Below, piece by piece: positions 1-6,759 of a stretch of DNA of 8,480 nucleotides (position 1 is its first letter; each line of letters starts with the position of its first letter). This DNA is from Thermoleophilaceae bacterium (GTDB taxonomy: Bacteria; Actinomycetota; Thermoleophilia; Solirubrobacterales; Thermoleophilaceae). Position numbers and translations under genes: made by a program. The stretch covers positions 1 through 8,480 of the forward strand of contig JACCTJ010000143.1 of the NCBI GenBank assembly GCA_013812485.1, read 5' to 3'. Under the pieces are notes generated by a model. That model was not told the origin of the DNA and searched no databases. It saw nothing but the letters and a program-made list of their open reading frames with translations.

Positions 1-1
1 C

Positions 2-565
2 GTCGTCTCCAGCCCGTCCGGGGGCAGCAATGGCGAGAAGGGGAGCGCTAAGAAGGTACGCGGCACCTTCAGCTGGGGCGCCGCTCAGCGCGCGGCCCGG
101 CAGAAGACCCGCCGTGAGGCCAAGGCCGGAGGCGGGGCCTCGCCCGGAGGCGAGCGCCTACCCGGTGCCCGCGCCGGCAAGGGTGTTCACGCCAGCCAGG
201 GCGGCGGCGGCCAGAACACCGGCGGCGATCAGCCCGGGAGAGGGAGCCCTGGGAAGGCTCACGCCTACGGGCGAGGAGGCGGCGGGCCCGACTCGACCGG
301 CCGTGGCCGAGGGGGCAAAGGTCCCGACTCGACCGGCCGTGGCCGAGACCGGCGAGCGAACTTGGGCGTCAAACTGAGCCGTCCCTTGCGAGGAGGAGGA
401 CACCGCCGCCTGAGGCTGCCGGGCGACGGGAAGCCCGGCGGCGGCCGGCTTCCAAGGTCCTCCCCGGGCGGCGGAGATGGCCCGGACCGCCCGTCGCCCA
501 AGAAGCCGCGCGCCCTTTGGAACCGAGACAAGAGCGGCGCGCGAGGGCTCGACTCGAGCAACTGA
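2..565 (+). CDS. C-terminal part of an unidentified Gly/Arg/Lys-rich protein (5' end outside window)
   Basis: This reading frame is open from the left edge to a TGA at 563-565 and gives 187 residues with no start in view. Third codon positions are mostly G or C, and the residue make-up (Gly, Arg, Lys, Ser, Asp) is more protein-like than the Ala/Pro/Arg strings of the competing frames, so I take it as the real one. It starts with a Lys/Arg-rich segment (around residues 18-45) and becomes a low-complexity, strongly basic Gly/Arg tail. A 12-residue unit beginning PDSTGRGR (residues 96-107) is repeated from residue 108. No enzyme motif, membrane segment or fold is visible. Basic disordered tails like this occur on RNA helicases and other nucleic-acid-binding proteins, and on some conjugation proteins; which applies cannot be told without the missing N-terminal part. 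The next gene converges on it. Confidence 0.55.
   Translation, partial: VVSSPSGGSNGEKGSAKKVRGTFSWGAAQRAARQKTRREAKAGGGASPGGERLPGARAGKGVHASQGGGGQNTGGDQPGRGSPGKAHAYGRGGGGPDSTGRGRGGKGPDSTGRGRDRRANLGVKLSRPLRGGGHRRLRLPGDGKPGGGRLPRSSPGGGDGPDRPSPKKPRALWNRDKSGARGLDSSN
287..347 (+). repeat. In-frame 36-bp-period direct repeat
   Basis: A 25-base stretch at 287-311 recurs identically at 323-347. The period of 36 bp equals 12 codons, so the repeat is in frame and encodes PDSTGRGR twice, separated by a Gly/Lys linker. This looks like a recent internal duplication in the low-complexity tail of the partial gene. Confidence 0.85.
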
Positions 566-1082
566 CGGAGACGCGGCACTCTTTCCGCTCTCGCTTGCCC
601 GCGGGGGGCGGTGGGACGGTGGGTCCGGTCATTGGCGGCGGGCTTGGGGTCTGGGCCCCTCCTGGCGCTTGCGCTGCCGTGCTTGTGTCTCCGGTTTCCG
701 GTCGAGGCGTCGTTAGCTGTGCGTCCCTTTGCCTGGCTGAGAACGGGAAAGAGCGCGGGCGGTCGAGGACATCGAAGCCGCGACCGACCTCCAGCGGCTC
801 TTACTGTCTTAACCGCGACACGCAATCCATCCAGGGGAGCATTTCCGCACGAGCGACGTCGGAGTCGGGCCAAGGCCGCAACGCCTTCGGACGCTGCGTT
901 TCGCAGAACGCTCGTGCCCAGAACGGGTCTTAGCGGGACGGACGCCGTCCCTCACGAAGTCGTGGCTTGGGCCCGCCGCCGCGGGGCCCTGTCGTTTCCG
1001 AGGACGAATTACGCCGCCGGCTCCCCGACCCGAGCCCCTGAAGCGACTGGCCGAAATACACCTCGACGAGCGGCAATTCAGC
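566..1082. other. 517-bp intergenic region with no convincing gene
   Basis: This stretch separates two convergent genes. Every frame is either short or has the Arg/Pro/Ser-rich make-up of antisense reading, and GC content drops locally (for example around 800-840). I see no tRNA, tmRNA, RNase P or transposase signature. The only structured elements I can point to are a perfect hairpin at 935-951 and a weaker GGGCCC hairpin at 969-989. Confidence 0.5.
935..951. terminator. GC-rich hairpin, possible bidirectional terminator
   Basis: GGGACGG (935-941) and CCGTCCC (945-951) form a perfect 7-bp stem around a 3-base loop. It lies between convergent genes, where a two-way terminator would be expected. 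No T-run follows on either strand, so it would be a non-canonical terminator of the kind proposed for high-GC actinobacteria. It could also be an operator-like palindrome. Confidence 0.3.
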
Positions 1083-1898
1083 TCACCCCCCTGCCACGTC
1101 CCTGCGCAGGAACACCACGAGACCGGCGCCCAGGGCCGGCACCGCGTAGAGGGCGCAGACCCAGGCCGCTTGGCCCACCGGCGCCCAGTCCATGGGCTCG
1201 CGGATCAGTCCCATCCAGGCCGAGAAATGCGTGGTCAGCAGGTAGGGCCGAATCGGCTCGAGGCTTGAGAAGATGCCCAGGAGCTGCATGATCAGCGAGC
1301 CCATGAGCGTGGCCACGATCGCCGCGGTCGAGTTGCGGGTCGCCGTCGAGAGAAGGAGAGCGATGGCGGCCACCGCAAGCAGCGGCATCAGGTAGACGCC
1401 GAGCACGAGCAGCGTGAGCACCAGCGCCCGCGGGGCGGGCACCGGCGCCCCGGACAGGGTGGGCAGGGGCTCGAACCCGAAGGCGAGGACCCCGGCTGCC
1501 CCGGCTGTCAGCGCCATCAGCGCCAGCGCCAGCACGGCGTACGTGGCGCTCGCCATCGCTTTGGCGGCGAAGATCGAGGCGCGATCCAGCGAGCGGGTGA
1601 GGATGGTCTTGAGCGTCCCGTGACCGTCCTCGGTGGCGACGACATCCCCGGCCACGAGGGAGATGATCAGCGGGAAGAGCCAGATCGAGCCGAACAGGAG
1701 AACCACGAGCGGGACGGCGAGCCCGGACTCGCGCACCTCCGAGCCAAAGGGAATCTCGTCGGGTGAGCCGTTCGAGAAGACGAGCACTCCAACGAACAGG
1801 AGCGGCACGCCCACCGCCGCGGCAAGGCCGAGGTAGGTGCGCTTCTGGGCGACGAGCTTGCGGATCTCCCAGCGGTAGGCGGTCAGCGCGCCGGTCAT
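1083..1898 (-). CDS. ABC-2 type transporter permease
   Basis: This 271-residue integral membrane protein is the membrane half of an ABC exporter. Hydrophobic segments lie at about residues 23-42, 60-85, 112-143, 157-183, 190-212 and 243-265, giving the six-helix layout of ABC-2 permeases. The stretch from GDVVATE through GTLKTILTRS (about 84-103) matches the conserved cytoplasmic E-x-G-T-L coupling region of the BcrB/NatB-like group. Its ATG (1896-1898) overlaps the stop of the ATPase gene by 4 bp (ATGA), so the two are translationally coupled and almost certainly form one transporter. Substrate cannot be read from sequence: relatives export peptide antibiotics, other drugs or sodium. It is the last gene of the run, and I see no clear terminator after it. 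Confidence 0.9.
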   Translation of the reverse strand: MTGALTAYRWEIRKLVAQKRTYLGLAAAVGVPLLFVGVLVFSNGSPDEIPFGSEVRESGLAVPLVVLLFGSIWLFPLIISLVAGDVVATEDGHGTLKTILTRSLDRASIFAAKAMASATYAVLALALMALTAGAAGVLAFGFEPLPTLSGAPVPAPRALVLTLLVLGVYLMPLLAVAAIALLLSTATRNSTAAIVATLMGSLIMQLLGIFSSLEPIRPYLLTTHFSAWMGLIREPMDWAPVGQAAWVCALYAVPALGAGLVVFLRRDVAGG

Positions 1899-2956
1899 GA
1901 CTCGGGTTTCGAGGCCGTCGACGACGACTCGGTGAGGCGGAGGAAGAGCTCTTCGAGACCGGCCCGGCGGGGCGTCAGCGCGTGCAGTCCGACGCCGTGG
2001 GCCGCCAGCTCGAGCGACAGCTCGGCCACGACGGCGTGCTCGGCGCGGAGTCCGAGCCCGCCGGGCTCGGGGAGCGCCTCGGCGACGCCGGGGTGAGCAC
2101 GGGCGAGACGGAGGGCGACCTCGTCGTCGGTGGTCTCGAGTCGATAGGCGCCGCCGGCGGCCGCCAGGAGATCGTCGAGCTTACCCTCGTGGATGACCGC
2201 GCCCGAGCGCACGATGGCTACGCGGTTGCAGAGCTCCTCGACCTCGGTCAGCAGGTGGCTCGACAGCAGGACGGTCATGCCCTCGTCGGCGAGGCGGCGC
2301 ACGAGCGCGCGCATGTCACGCATCCCGCCGGGGTCGAGCCCGGTGGCGGGCTCGTCGAGAAGGAGCAGCTTGGGGCGGCGGATGAGCGCGGCGGCGATCC
2401 CCAGCCGCTGCTTCATGCCGTGGGAGTAGCCGCCGACCCGGTGGCGGCGGCGGGCGGTCAGGCTCACGGTCTCGAGCGCCTCGTCGATGCGACCGGCCGC
2501 GCCGCCGCCGTCGTAGGCGGCGAGCAGCTCGAGGTTCTTCTGGCCCGAGAGGTAGGGGTAGAAGCGCGGCTCCTCCACGAAGCCGGCCACGCCCTCGAGG
2601 GCATGGATCCCGTCGGCGATCGGGTCGCGCCCGAACAGCCGCACCGACCCTTCGGAGGGACGGATGAGGCCGAGGAGCATCCGCAGCGTGGTGGTCTTCC
2701 CGGCGCCGTTCGGGCCGAGAAAGCCGTAGACGTCGCCCGGCTCGACGGTCAGGTCGACGTGATCGACGGCGGTGATCTCGCCGTAGCGCTTGACCAGCCC
2801 GCGGGCCTCGATGGGGAGGGCCGCTCGCCCCGGGTCGCCCCGGCTCGCGCCCAGTGCAGGAGCGGTGACCGGGGCGTCCGCAGCCGGCGCGGCGCCGGCG
2901 GTGCTCCTCTCAGCGCTGCGGTTCGTCGGTGGAGCGGTCGACGCCACCTCGCTCAC
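1895..2956 (-). CDS. ABC transporter ATP-binding protein (BcrA/CcmA-like)
   Basis: This is the cytoplasmic ATPase that drives the neighbouring permease (353 residues). Visible motifs are Walker A GPNGAGKT (81-88), the signature YSHGMKQR (177-184, a variant of LSGGQ), Walker B LLLLDEP (197-203) followed by ATGLDP, and the H-loop histidine in SSH (H234). The Q-loop position carries Glu (E129 in FVEEP), which I recall as usual in BcrA-like ATPases. The C-terminal ~90 residues resemble the accessory domain of drug-export ATPases. The first ~48 residues are a disordered Ala/Pro/Thr-rich extension not normally present. The start is GTG at 2954-2956, overlapping the upstream stop by 4 bp (GTGA); a second in-frame GTG lies three codons in, and no later start precedes the domain. 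Its own stop overlaps the permease start. Confidence 0.93.
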   Translation of the reverse strand: MSEVASTAPPTNRSAERSTAGAAPAADAPVTAPALGASRGDPGRAALPIEARGLVKRYGEITAVDHVDLTVEPGDVYGFLGPNGAGKTTTLRMLLGLIRPSEGSVRLFGRDPIADGIHALEGVAGFVEEPRFYPYLSGQKNLELLAAYDGGGAAGRIDEALETVSLTARRRHRVGGYSHGMKQRLGIAAALIRRPKLLLLDEPATGLDPGGMRDMRALVRRLADEGMTVLLSSHLLTEVEELCNRVAIVRSGAVIHEGKLDDLLAAAGGAYRLETTDDEVALRLARAHPGVAEALPEPGGLGLRAEHAVVAELSLELAAHGVGLHALTPRRAGLEELFLRLTESSSTASKPES

Positions 2957-4221
2957 CGCAGCTCGCGGGCCGCGATCTCGGCGGCCACCGGCGGCACCGA
3001 GCCGGCCACCACGTAGGCCACGCCGTCGCGCTCGAACCTGATCAGGGTGCCGAGCGCGGTCGCGAGCTCGGTCCCCGTCGCGCCTTCGACAGAGATCTGG
3101 GGGAGCCCACGGAGCTCACTCTCGGGTCCTTCCCCGCGACCGTCGGGGCGAGCGCCCGGCGCGCCGGGTCGCTCCGCCGGCTGCTCGACCACGGCGATGG
3201 CGCCGAGCCCGCGCCCGTAGACCACGAGGGCGCCGGGACGGCCTCCGTGGTCGATCAGCCTGACCTCGCGGCGGGGGAGCCCGGCGAGCTTGTCGGGGGC
3301 GGCGAGCTCGAAGGGCAATGCCTTGCGCACGGCCGAAAGACCGGTAACGCCGCGATCGCGGTCCTTGGCGCCCGGGCGGTCGTCGCGATCACCACGCTCG
3401 CCGCGCGGCGGCTCGACGCGGACGAGGCGGGTTCCGGCCGGCGGCTCGACGGCCACCTCAGAGAGCGGGACAGCCTCGTAGGAGACCTCCGTCACCGCGA
3501 GGTCGAGCACCGGCTCGGCCTCGCCCTGCGCGTAGATCGCAGCGCGCAGCGGCACGCCCCGGACGGCGTCCCAGGCGACCTCCGCGGCGCCGAGCAGGCC
3601 GCCGTCGTTGCGTGGAGCCACGCGCACCGAGTAGGCCGGGCGCCCGGCGCGGGACTCGGGTCGCGCTGCGGAAAGCTCGACCTTCTCGGTCAGCTCAGCG
3701 AGCTTGCGCTCGATCTCGGCCACGGTGGGCGGGCCGCGACGGTCGTCTCGATCCTTGCCGTCGCGGCGGTCGCCGAACGGTCGGCCGCGCTTGTCACCTC
3801 GATCGTCACCCTGCCCCATCTCCGCGCGGTAGACCGTCTGCGAGCTCGCGTCGTAGACGGTCAGACCGCGACCGTCGGAGGCCACCTGCGCGTCGCCGTG
3901 ACGCGACTGCAGCTCGAGGCGGAAACGCCCGTCGGGGCGGGCCCAGAGACGACCCGAGGCCCCGGCGAGCAGGGGCGGCGCCTCTCCCTCGGGCAGGGCG
4001 CCGGCGGGCAGCAGGCGGTTGGCGAACTCGATCCGCGCGCTCACCCCAGCCGGCGGCGGCGCCGTCGCCGCGCGGTGGATCGCCTCGGCCAGCGGGCGCG
4101 GAGGCGGCGTCTCCGCTCCGCCGAGCGCGGCGGAGGCGACCGCGCCGGTGACGGACAGGCCCACGAGAGCCGCGACCACCACGGCGAGACGGGTTCTGGA
4201 CAGCGATCGTATGCGGCTCAT
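2953..4221 (-). CDS. Exported LolA/RseB-like protein with mixed-charge inserts
   Basis: This 422-residue protein has a basic N-terminus and one hydrophobic segment (about 12-33) ending in AVASAA. It should be exported and cleaved, or held as a membrane anchor; there is no lipobox cysteine. Residues ~45-270 read like the half-barrel fold of the LolA/LppX/RseB superfamily, with a GRLWARPDGRFRLEL strand pair, then VYDASSQTVYRAE and later VPLRAAIYAQGE. Residues ~292-422 resemble a DUF4367-type domain ending in GVAYVVAGSVPP. Asp/Arg-rich linkers interrupt the folds at 137-164 and 271-291, and a Pro/Gly/Arg-rich one at 347-368. RseB- and LolA-type proteins bind lipids or lipoproteins; here a sensing or substrate-delivery partner of the ABC exporter is inferred. 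The ATG has a GGAGAG ribosome site just upstream. Assignment is by pattern only. Confidence 0.8.
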   Translation of the reverse strand: MSRIRSLSRTRLAVVVAALVGLSVTGAVASAALGGAETPPPRPLAEAIHRAATAPPPAGVSARIEFANRLLPAGALPEGEAPPLLAGASGRLWARPDGRFRLELQSRHGDAQVASDGRGLTVYDASSQTVYRAEMGQGDDRGDKRGRPFGDRRDGKDRDDRRGPPTVAEIERKLAELTEKVELSAARPESRAGRPAYSVRVAPRNDGGLLGAAEVAWDAVRGVPLRAAIYAQGEAEPVLDLAVTEVSYEAVPLSEVAVEPPAGTRLVRVEPPRGERGDRDDRPGAKDRDRGVTGLSAVRKALPFELAAPDKLAGLPRREVRLIDHGGRPGALVVYGRGLGAIAVVEQPAERPGAPGARPDGRGEGPESELRGLPQISVEGATGTELATALGTLIRFERDGVAYVVAGSVPPVAAEIAARELR

Positions 4222-4235
4222 GTTGGCTCTCCGGG
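4222..4235 (-). promoter_or_regulatory. Ribosome binding site of the LolA-like gene
   Basis: On the minus strand, GGAGAG lies about six bases before the ATG at 4219-4221. It is one of the few clear Shine-Dalgarno sequences in the window and supports both this start and an independent transcript beginning in the gap. Confidence 0.55.
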
Positions 4236-4267
4236 TCGGAACGGTTGCAGACAGTGTCGGCGTCGAC

Positions 4268-4286
4268 CTTGAGAGAAGCTTGAGAG
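4268..4286 (-). promoter_or_regulatory. Predicted OmpR-family operator (two 8-bp direct repeats, 11-bp period)
   Basis: CTTGAGAG occurs at 4268-4275 and again at 4279-4286. Read on the minus strand the site is CTCTCAAGCTTCTCTCAAG. Two direct half-sites one helical turn apart are the standard DNA target of OmpR/PhoB-type regulators, and a regulator of that family is encoded two genes upstream. The site sits in the 69-bp gap before the LolA-like gene. A weak -10-like GACACT (4253-4258, minus strand) lies 9 bp downstream, the spacing typical of activation from a site replacing the -35 box. A third, degraded copy may follow at 4290-4297. Confidence 0.6.
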
Positions 4287-4290
4287 GGCT

Positions 4291-5679
4291 TCAGGTCGAA
4301 GCGAGCGCCCGATCGGGGCCCGGGACGTCCGCCTTCGCTCCCGCCGTCGGCAGCTCGATCCAGAACCGCGACCCCTCCACGCCGGCCCGCCCGCCGTGGC
4401 GTTCGGCGGTCACCCGCACGATCGCCAGCCCGAGGCCCGAGCCCTCGCCGCGCGCCCCCGGAGCACGCCAGAAGCGCTCAAAGGTGCGCTCGGCCTCGCC
4501 CGGCGCAGGACCGGGGCCCTCGTCGGAGACCTCGACCAGTGCCTGACCGTCCTCCCCTCGCACCGATAGCCGCACGCGGCCCCCACCCGGACCGTGCCGC
4601 CGCGCGTTCTCGAGCAGGTTCTCGACCAGGCGCTGGAGCGCCACCCGGTCGCCCCGCACGGTCACCGCCGCTGGGGCCGTCAGCTCGACCAGCGGGTCTC
4701 CGCCGGCCGCCGTCCGCGCGACCCGGTCGAGGCGAATCCCCTCCTCGAGCGGCGCCGCGGCGGCGTCCTCCCGCGCCAGCGCGAGCAGGCCGTCGAGCAG
4801 GCCCGAGAGCCGCTCGGCGTCGCGTTCGAGGTCCGCGATCACGTCAGGGTCGGCGCCGTGGCGAGCCACGTAGGCGGCGTTCCCGCGCAGTGCGGTCAGC
4901 GGCGTTCGCAACTCGTGCGAGGCGTCGCCGACGAAGCGCCGCTCCGCCTCGCGCGCCCGCTCGAGCGAGGCCAGCATGGCGTTCAGCGTATCGGCGAGGT
5001 CGCCGACCTCGTCGCGGGCGGTCAGGTCGGGGAGCCGGCGCGAGGCGTCGCCGGTGGCCGCGATCGAGCGGGCCGCCGAGGACAGTCGCGCCAGGGGCCG
5101 CAGCGCGCGGCGCACCAGCAGCGCGGCGAGCGCGGCGGCGAGCGCGGCGGCCGCGAGCGCCGAGCCGATCACGAGCTGTCGAAGCCTCAGCAGCGTACCG
5201 CTGATCTCGGCGGTCGAGCCTGCGACGAGCACCGCACCGCCCGCGGCCTGGCCGTCGCCGACGACGGGGAGAGGGGCGGCGTAGAGGCGCAGCGGCTCCT
5301 CGCCGAGCGCGGCGTCGGCGTAACCGACCGCGCCGCGGCGCAGCGCGGCGTCGGCCGGGCCGGGGCGCGGGAGGACCCGCCCCCCAAGGGCCAGCGAGCG
5401 AGCCACGATGCGCCCCCGGCGGTCGAGAACCTGAACCAGGAGCTGACGGCCACCGAGCCGACCCTCGAGGGCCCCGGGCGCGGTCAGCAGCACGGGGGTC
5501 GAGGCGGCGAGGCGCGCCACCTCGCCCGCCCGCGCCTCGAGCGTCTCGTCGAGCGAAGAGCGCAGCTCGCGCGCCACCAGGCCGAACACCGCCCCGCCGA
5601 GCAGGATCACCGCCGCCAGGATCGCCGCGGCGGCGGCGAGGGCCACGCGGGCGCGGAGGGCGACCGGCCGAAGGGTCAT
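4291..5679 (-). CDS. Membrane sensor histidine kinase (HAMP-HisKA-HATPase)
   Basis: This 462-residue inner-membrane kinase should autophosphorylate on a histidine and pass the phosphate to the regulator encoded just upstream. Transmembrane segments at about 11-35 and 165-188 bracket an extracytoplasmic sensor domain of ~130 residues without cysteines. A HAMP linker follows (~190-245). The HisKA H-box is DASHELRTP (252-260), with His255 the phosphoacceptor. The ATPase domain shows the N-box LVENLLENARRHG (351-363, Asn358), G1 DEGPG (386-390), the F-box FERFWR (400-405) and G2 GSGLGLAI (413-420). All catalytic motifs are intact and the length is typical of orthodox kinases. Its ATG overlaps the regulator stop by 4 bp (ATGA). 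The ligand cannot be read from sequence; the context suggests an envelope signal. Confidence 0.95.
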   Translation of the reverse strand: MTLRPVALRARVALAAAAAILAAVILLGGAVFGLVARELRSSLDETLEARAGEVARLAASTPVLLTAPGALEGRLGGRQLLVQVLDRRGRIVARSLALGGRVLPRPGPADAALRRGAVGYADAALGEEPLRLYAAPLPVVGDGQAAGGAVLVAGSTAEISGTLLRLRQLVIGSALAAAALAAALAALLVRRALRPLARLSSAARSIAATGDASRRLPDLTARDEVGDLADTLNAMLASLERAREAERRFVGDASHELRTPLTALRGNAAYVARHGADPDVIADLERDAERLSGLLDGLLALAREDAAAAPLEEGIRLDRVARTAAGGDPLVELTAPAAVTVRGDRVALQRLVENLLENARRHGPGGGRVRLSVRGEDGQALVEVSDEGPGPAPGEAERTFERFWRAPGARGEGSGLGLAIVRVTAERHGGRAGVEGSRFWIELPTAGAKADVPGPDRALAST

Positions 5680-6338
5680 TCGATCGTGAAGCCGATGCCG
5701 CGCACGGTGCGGATGAGCGGGGGGTCGCCCAGCTTGCGACGGAGGTAGGCCACGTAGCGGTCGACCACGTTCTCGCTGGCGCTCCCGCCGTCGCCCCAGA
5801 CCTCGGCGAGTGCCGTCTCGCGACTCACGACCGTGCGCGCGTTGCGCAGCAGCAGGGCGAGGAGCTCGGCCTCGCGAGGGGTGAGCTCGAGGTCGCGGCC
5901 GCCGCGGCTCGCCTCGCCCGAGGCCGGCTCGAGCGAGAGGTCGTCGAAGGCGAGCAGCTCGGCGGGCTCGCGACCGCGCCGCAGCAGTGCCCGCACCCGC
6001 GCGTGCAGCTCCTCGGGGGCGAACGGCTTGACCAGGTAGTCGTCGGCCCCCGCGTCGAGGCCGGCCACCCGGTCGGGCACGCCATCACGGGCGGTGAGCA
6101 ATAGGATGGGCAATCCGAGGCCCTTCGCCCGCACCCGGCGACTCACCGCGAGTCCGTCCATCCCGGGCAGGCCCACGTCGAGCAGGATCAGGTCGGGCAC
6201 TCGGCGCTCGAGCGCTATGAGCGCCCTCCCCCCGTCGGCCGCGGCCTCGACCTCGAAGCCGTCGGCCCCGAGCGAGCGCTCGAGCATCCGGCGCACGCCC
6301 GCATCGTCGTCGACCACGAGGATGCGAGGTGAGGGCAT
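5676..6338 (-). CDS. OmpR/PhoB-family response regulator
   Basis: This 220-residue transcription factor is the cognate partner of the adjacent kinase. The receiver domain (about 1-118) has the acidic pocket DDD (10-12), phosphoacceptor Asp54 in LLDVGLPGMDG, switch residue Thr82 and conserved Lys104 in VKPF. The C-terminal winged helix (about 125-220) contains LTPREAELLALLLRN, then the recognition-helix region VVDRYVAYLRRKLG and the wing RTVRGIGF. The overall pattern is like MprA/CseB-type actinobacterial regulators. The ATG has no ribosome site; a TAGCGT -10-like box lies exactly 7 bases upstream, so the message may be leaderless. The likely target is the 11-bp-period direct repeat at 4268-4286. 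I found no exact copy of that repeat upstream of this gene, so autoregulation is unsupported. Confidence 0.95.
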   Translation of the reverse strand: MPSPRILVVDDDAGVRRMLERSLGADGFEVEAAADGGRALIALERRVPDLILLDVGLPGMDGLAVSRRVRAKGLGLPILLLTARDGVPDRVAGLDAGADDYLVKPFAPEELHARVRALLRRGREPAELLAFDDLSLEPASGEASRGGRDLELTPREAELLALLLRNARTVVSRETALAEVWGDGGSASENVVDRYVAYLRRKLGDPPLIRTVRGIGFTIE

Positions 6339-6759
6339 CGGCGCGACGCTAGGAGCCCGTGGAGCTCTGCCCAGGGAACGCCGGCTCGCTCACGCTTCCG
6401 GACCGGCGGACGCGTCGTCGCGGTCGAGCGGTGTCTTCTCGTAGTCGGCCGCCGCGGTCGGCCTGTTCGTCGTCCTCGAATCGATCGTGCTCAAGCGAGA
6501 GTTCCTTTGCCGCCGCCAAGATATGCGACTCCCGTGGGCAGAGGTTACGCGGGCGGCGGAGGCCCACGAGGTCCTCCGCGTTCGGCACCCTGCCGGCGGG
6601 CCCGGAGCTCGAGGCGGTCGTCGAGCGCCACCGTCCGTCGGCTCTAGCCGGCGGAGCCCCCCACGACCGGCGGCCCCGGACCCTTGCACTTCATCGCGGC
6701 CGAGCCGCCGGGGGAGGACGCGTCGGGGCGACGCCCCAAGCTCGCTCCCAAAGTAAGAG
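6339..6759. other. 421-bp intergenic region, possibly with a decayed small ORF
   Basis: The region lies between the response regulator start and the stop of the F420-dependent reductase-like gene. The right part (about 6600-6740) is extremely GC-rich with short palindromes, such as the 5-bp stem GGGGC/GCCCC at 6725-6737. On the minus strand, one frame (6349-6588, GTG start, 79 codons) reads sensibly at first (NAEDLVGLRRPRN, then KELSLEHDRFEDDEQ), while another frame gives a natural-looking C-terminus (ADYEKTPLDRDDASAGPEA, ending at 6390). Neither keeps the codon bias of the genuine genes throughout. A short frameshifted relic is possible; chance is equally so. Confidence 0.35.
6346..6351 (-). 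promoter_or_regulatory. -10 box for a leaderless response-regulator transcript
   Basis: Minus-strand TAGCGT fits the actinobacterial TANNNT -10 consensus and is followed by exactly 7 bases and then the ATG, so transcription would begin at or next to the start codon. The gene lacks a Shine-Dalgarno sequence, in keeping with this. The -35 region is unremarkable. Confidence 0.4.

Noticed and set aside
740..820. Short plus-strand run resembling a helical C-terminus (AVEDIEAATDLQRLLLS)
   Set aside because: It is bounded by stop codons only about 70 bases apart and has no start, so chance or an unrecognisable relic is more likely than a gene.
265..873. Minus-strand frame across the partial gene and the intergenic region
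   Set aside because: It is Arg/Pro/Ser-rich with no motif, and it competes with a plus-strand frame of better codon usage.
1982..4272. Long plus-strand open frames antisense to the ATPase and LolA-like genes
   Set aside because: They lie opposite genes with clear domain motifs, have Gly/Arg/Asp/His-heavy composition without any family motif, and arise from the high-GC codon bias of the true strand.
4594..5748. Long plus-strand open frame antisense to the histidine kinase
   Set aside because: It is the mirror of an intact kinase with all catalytic boxes; the translation is Arg/Gln/Gly-rich with no recognisable domain.
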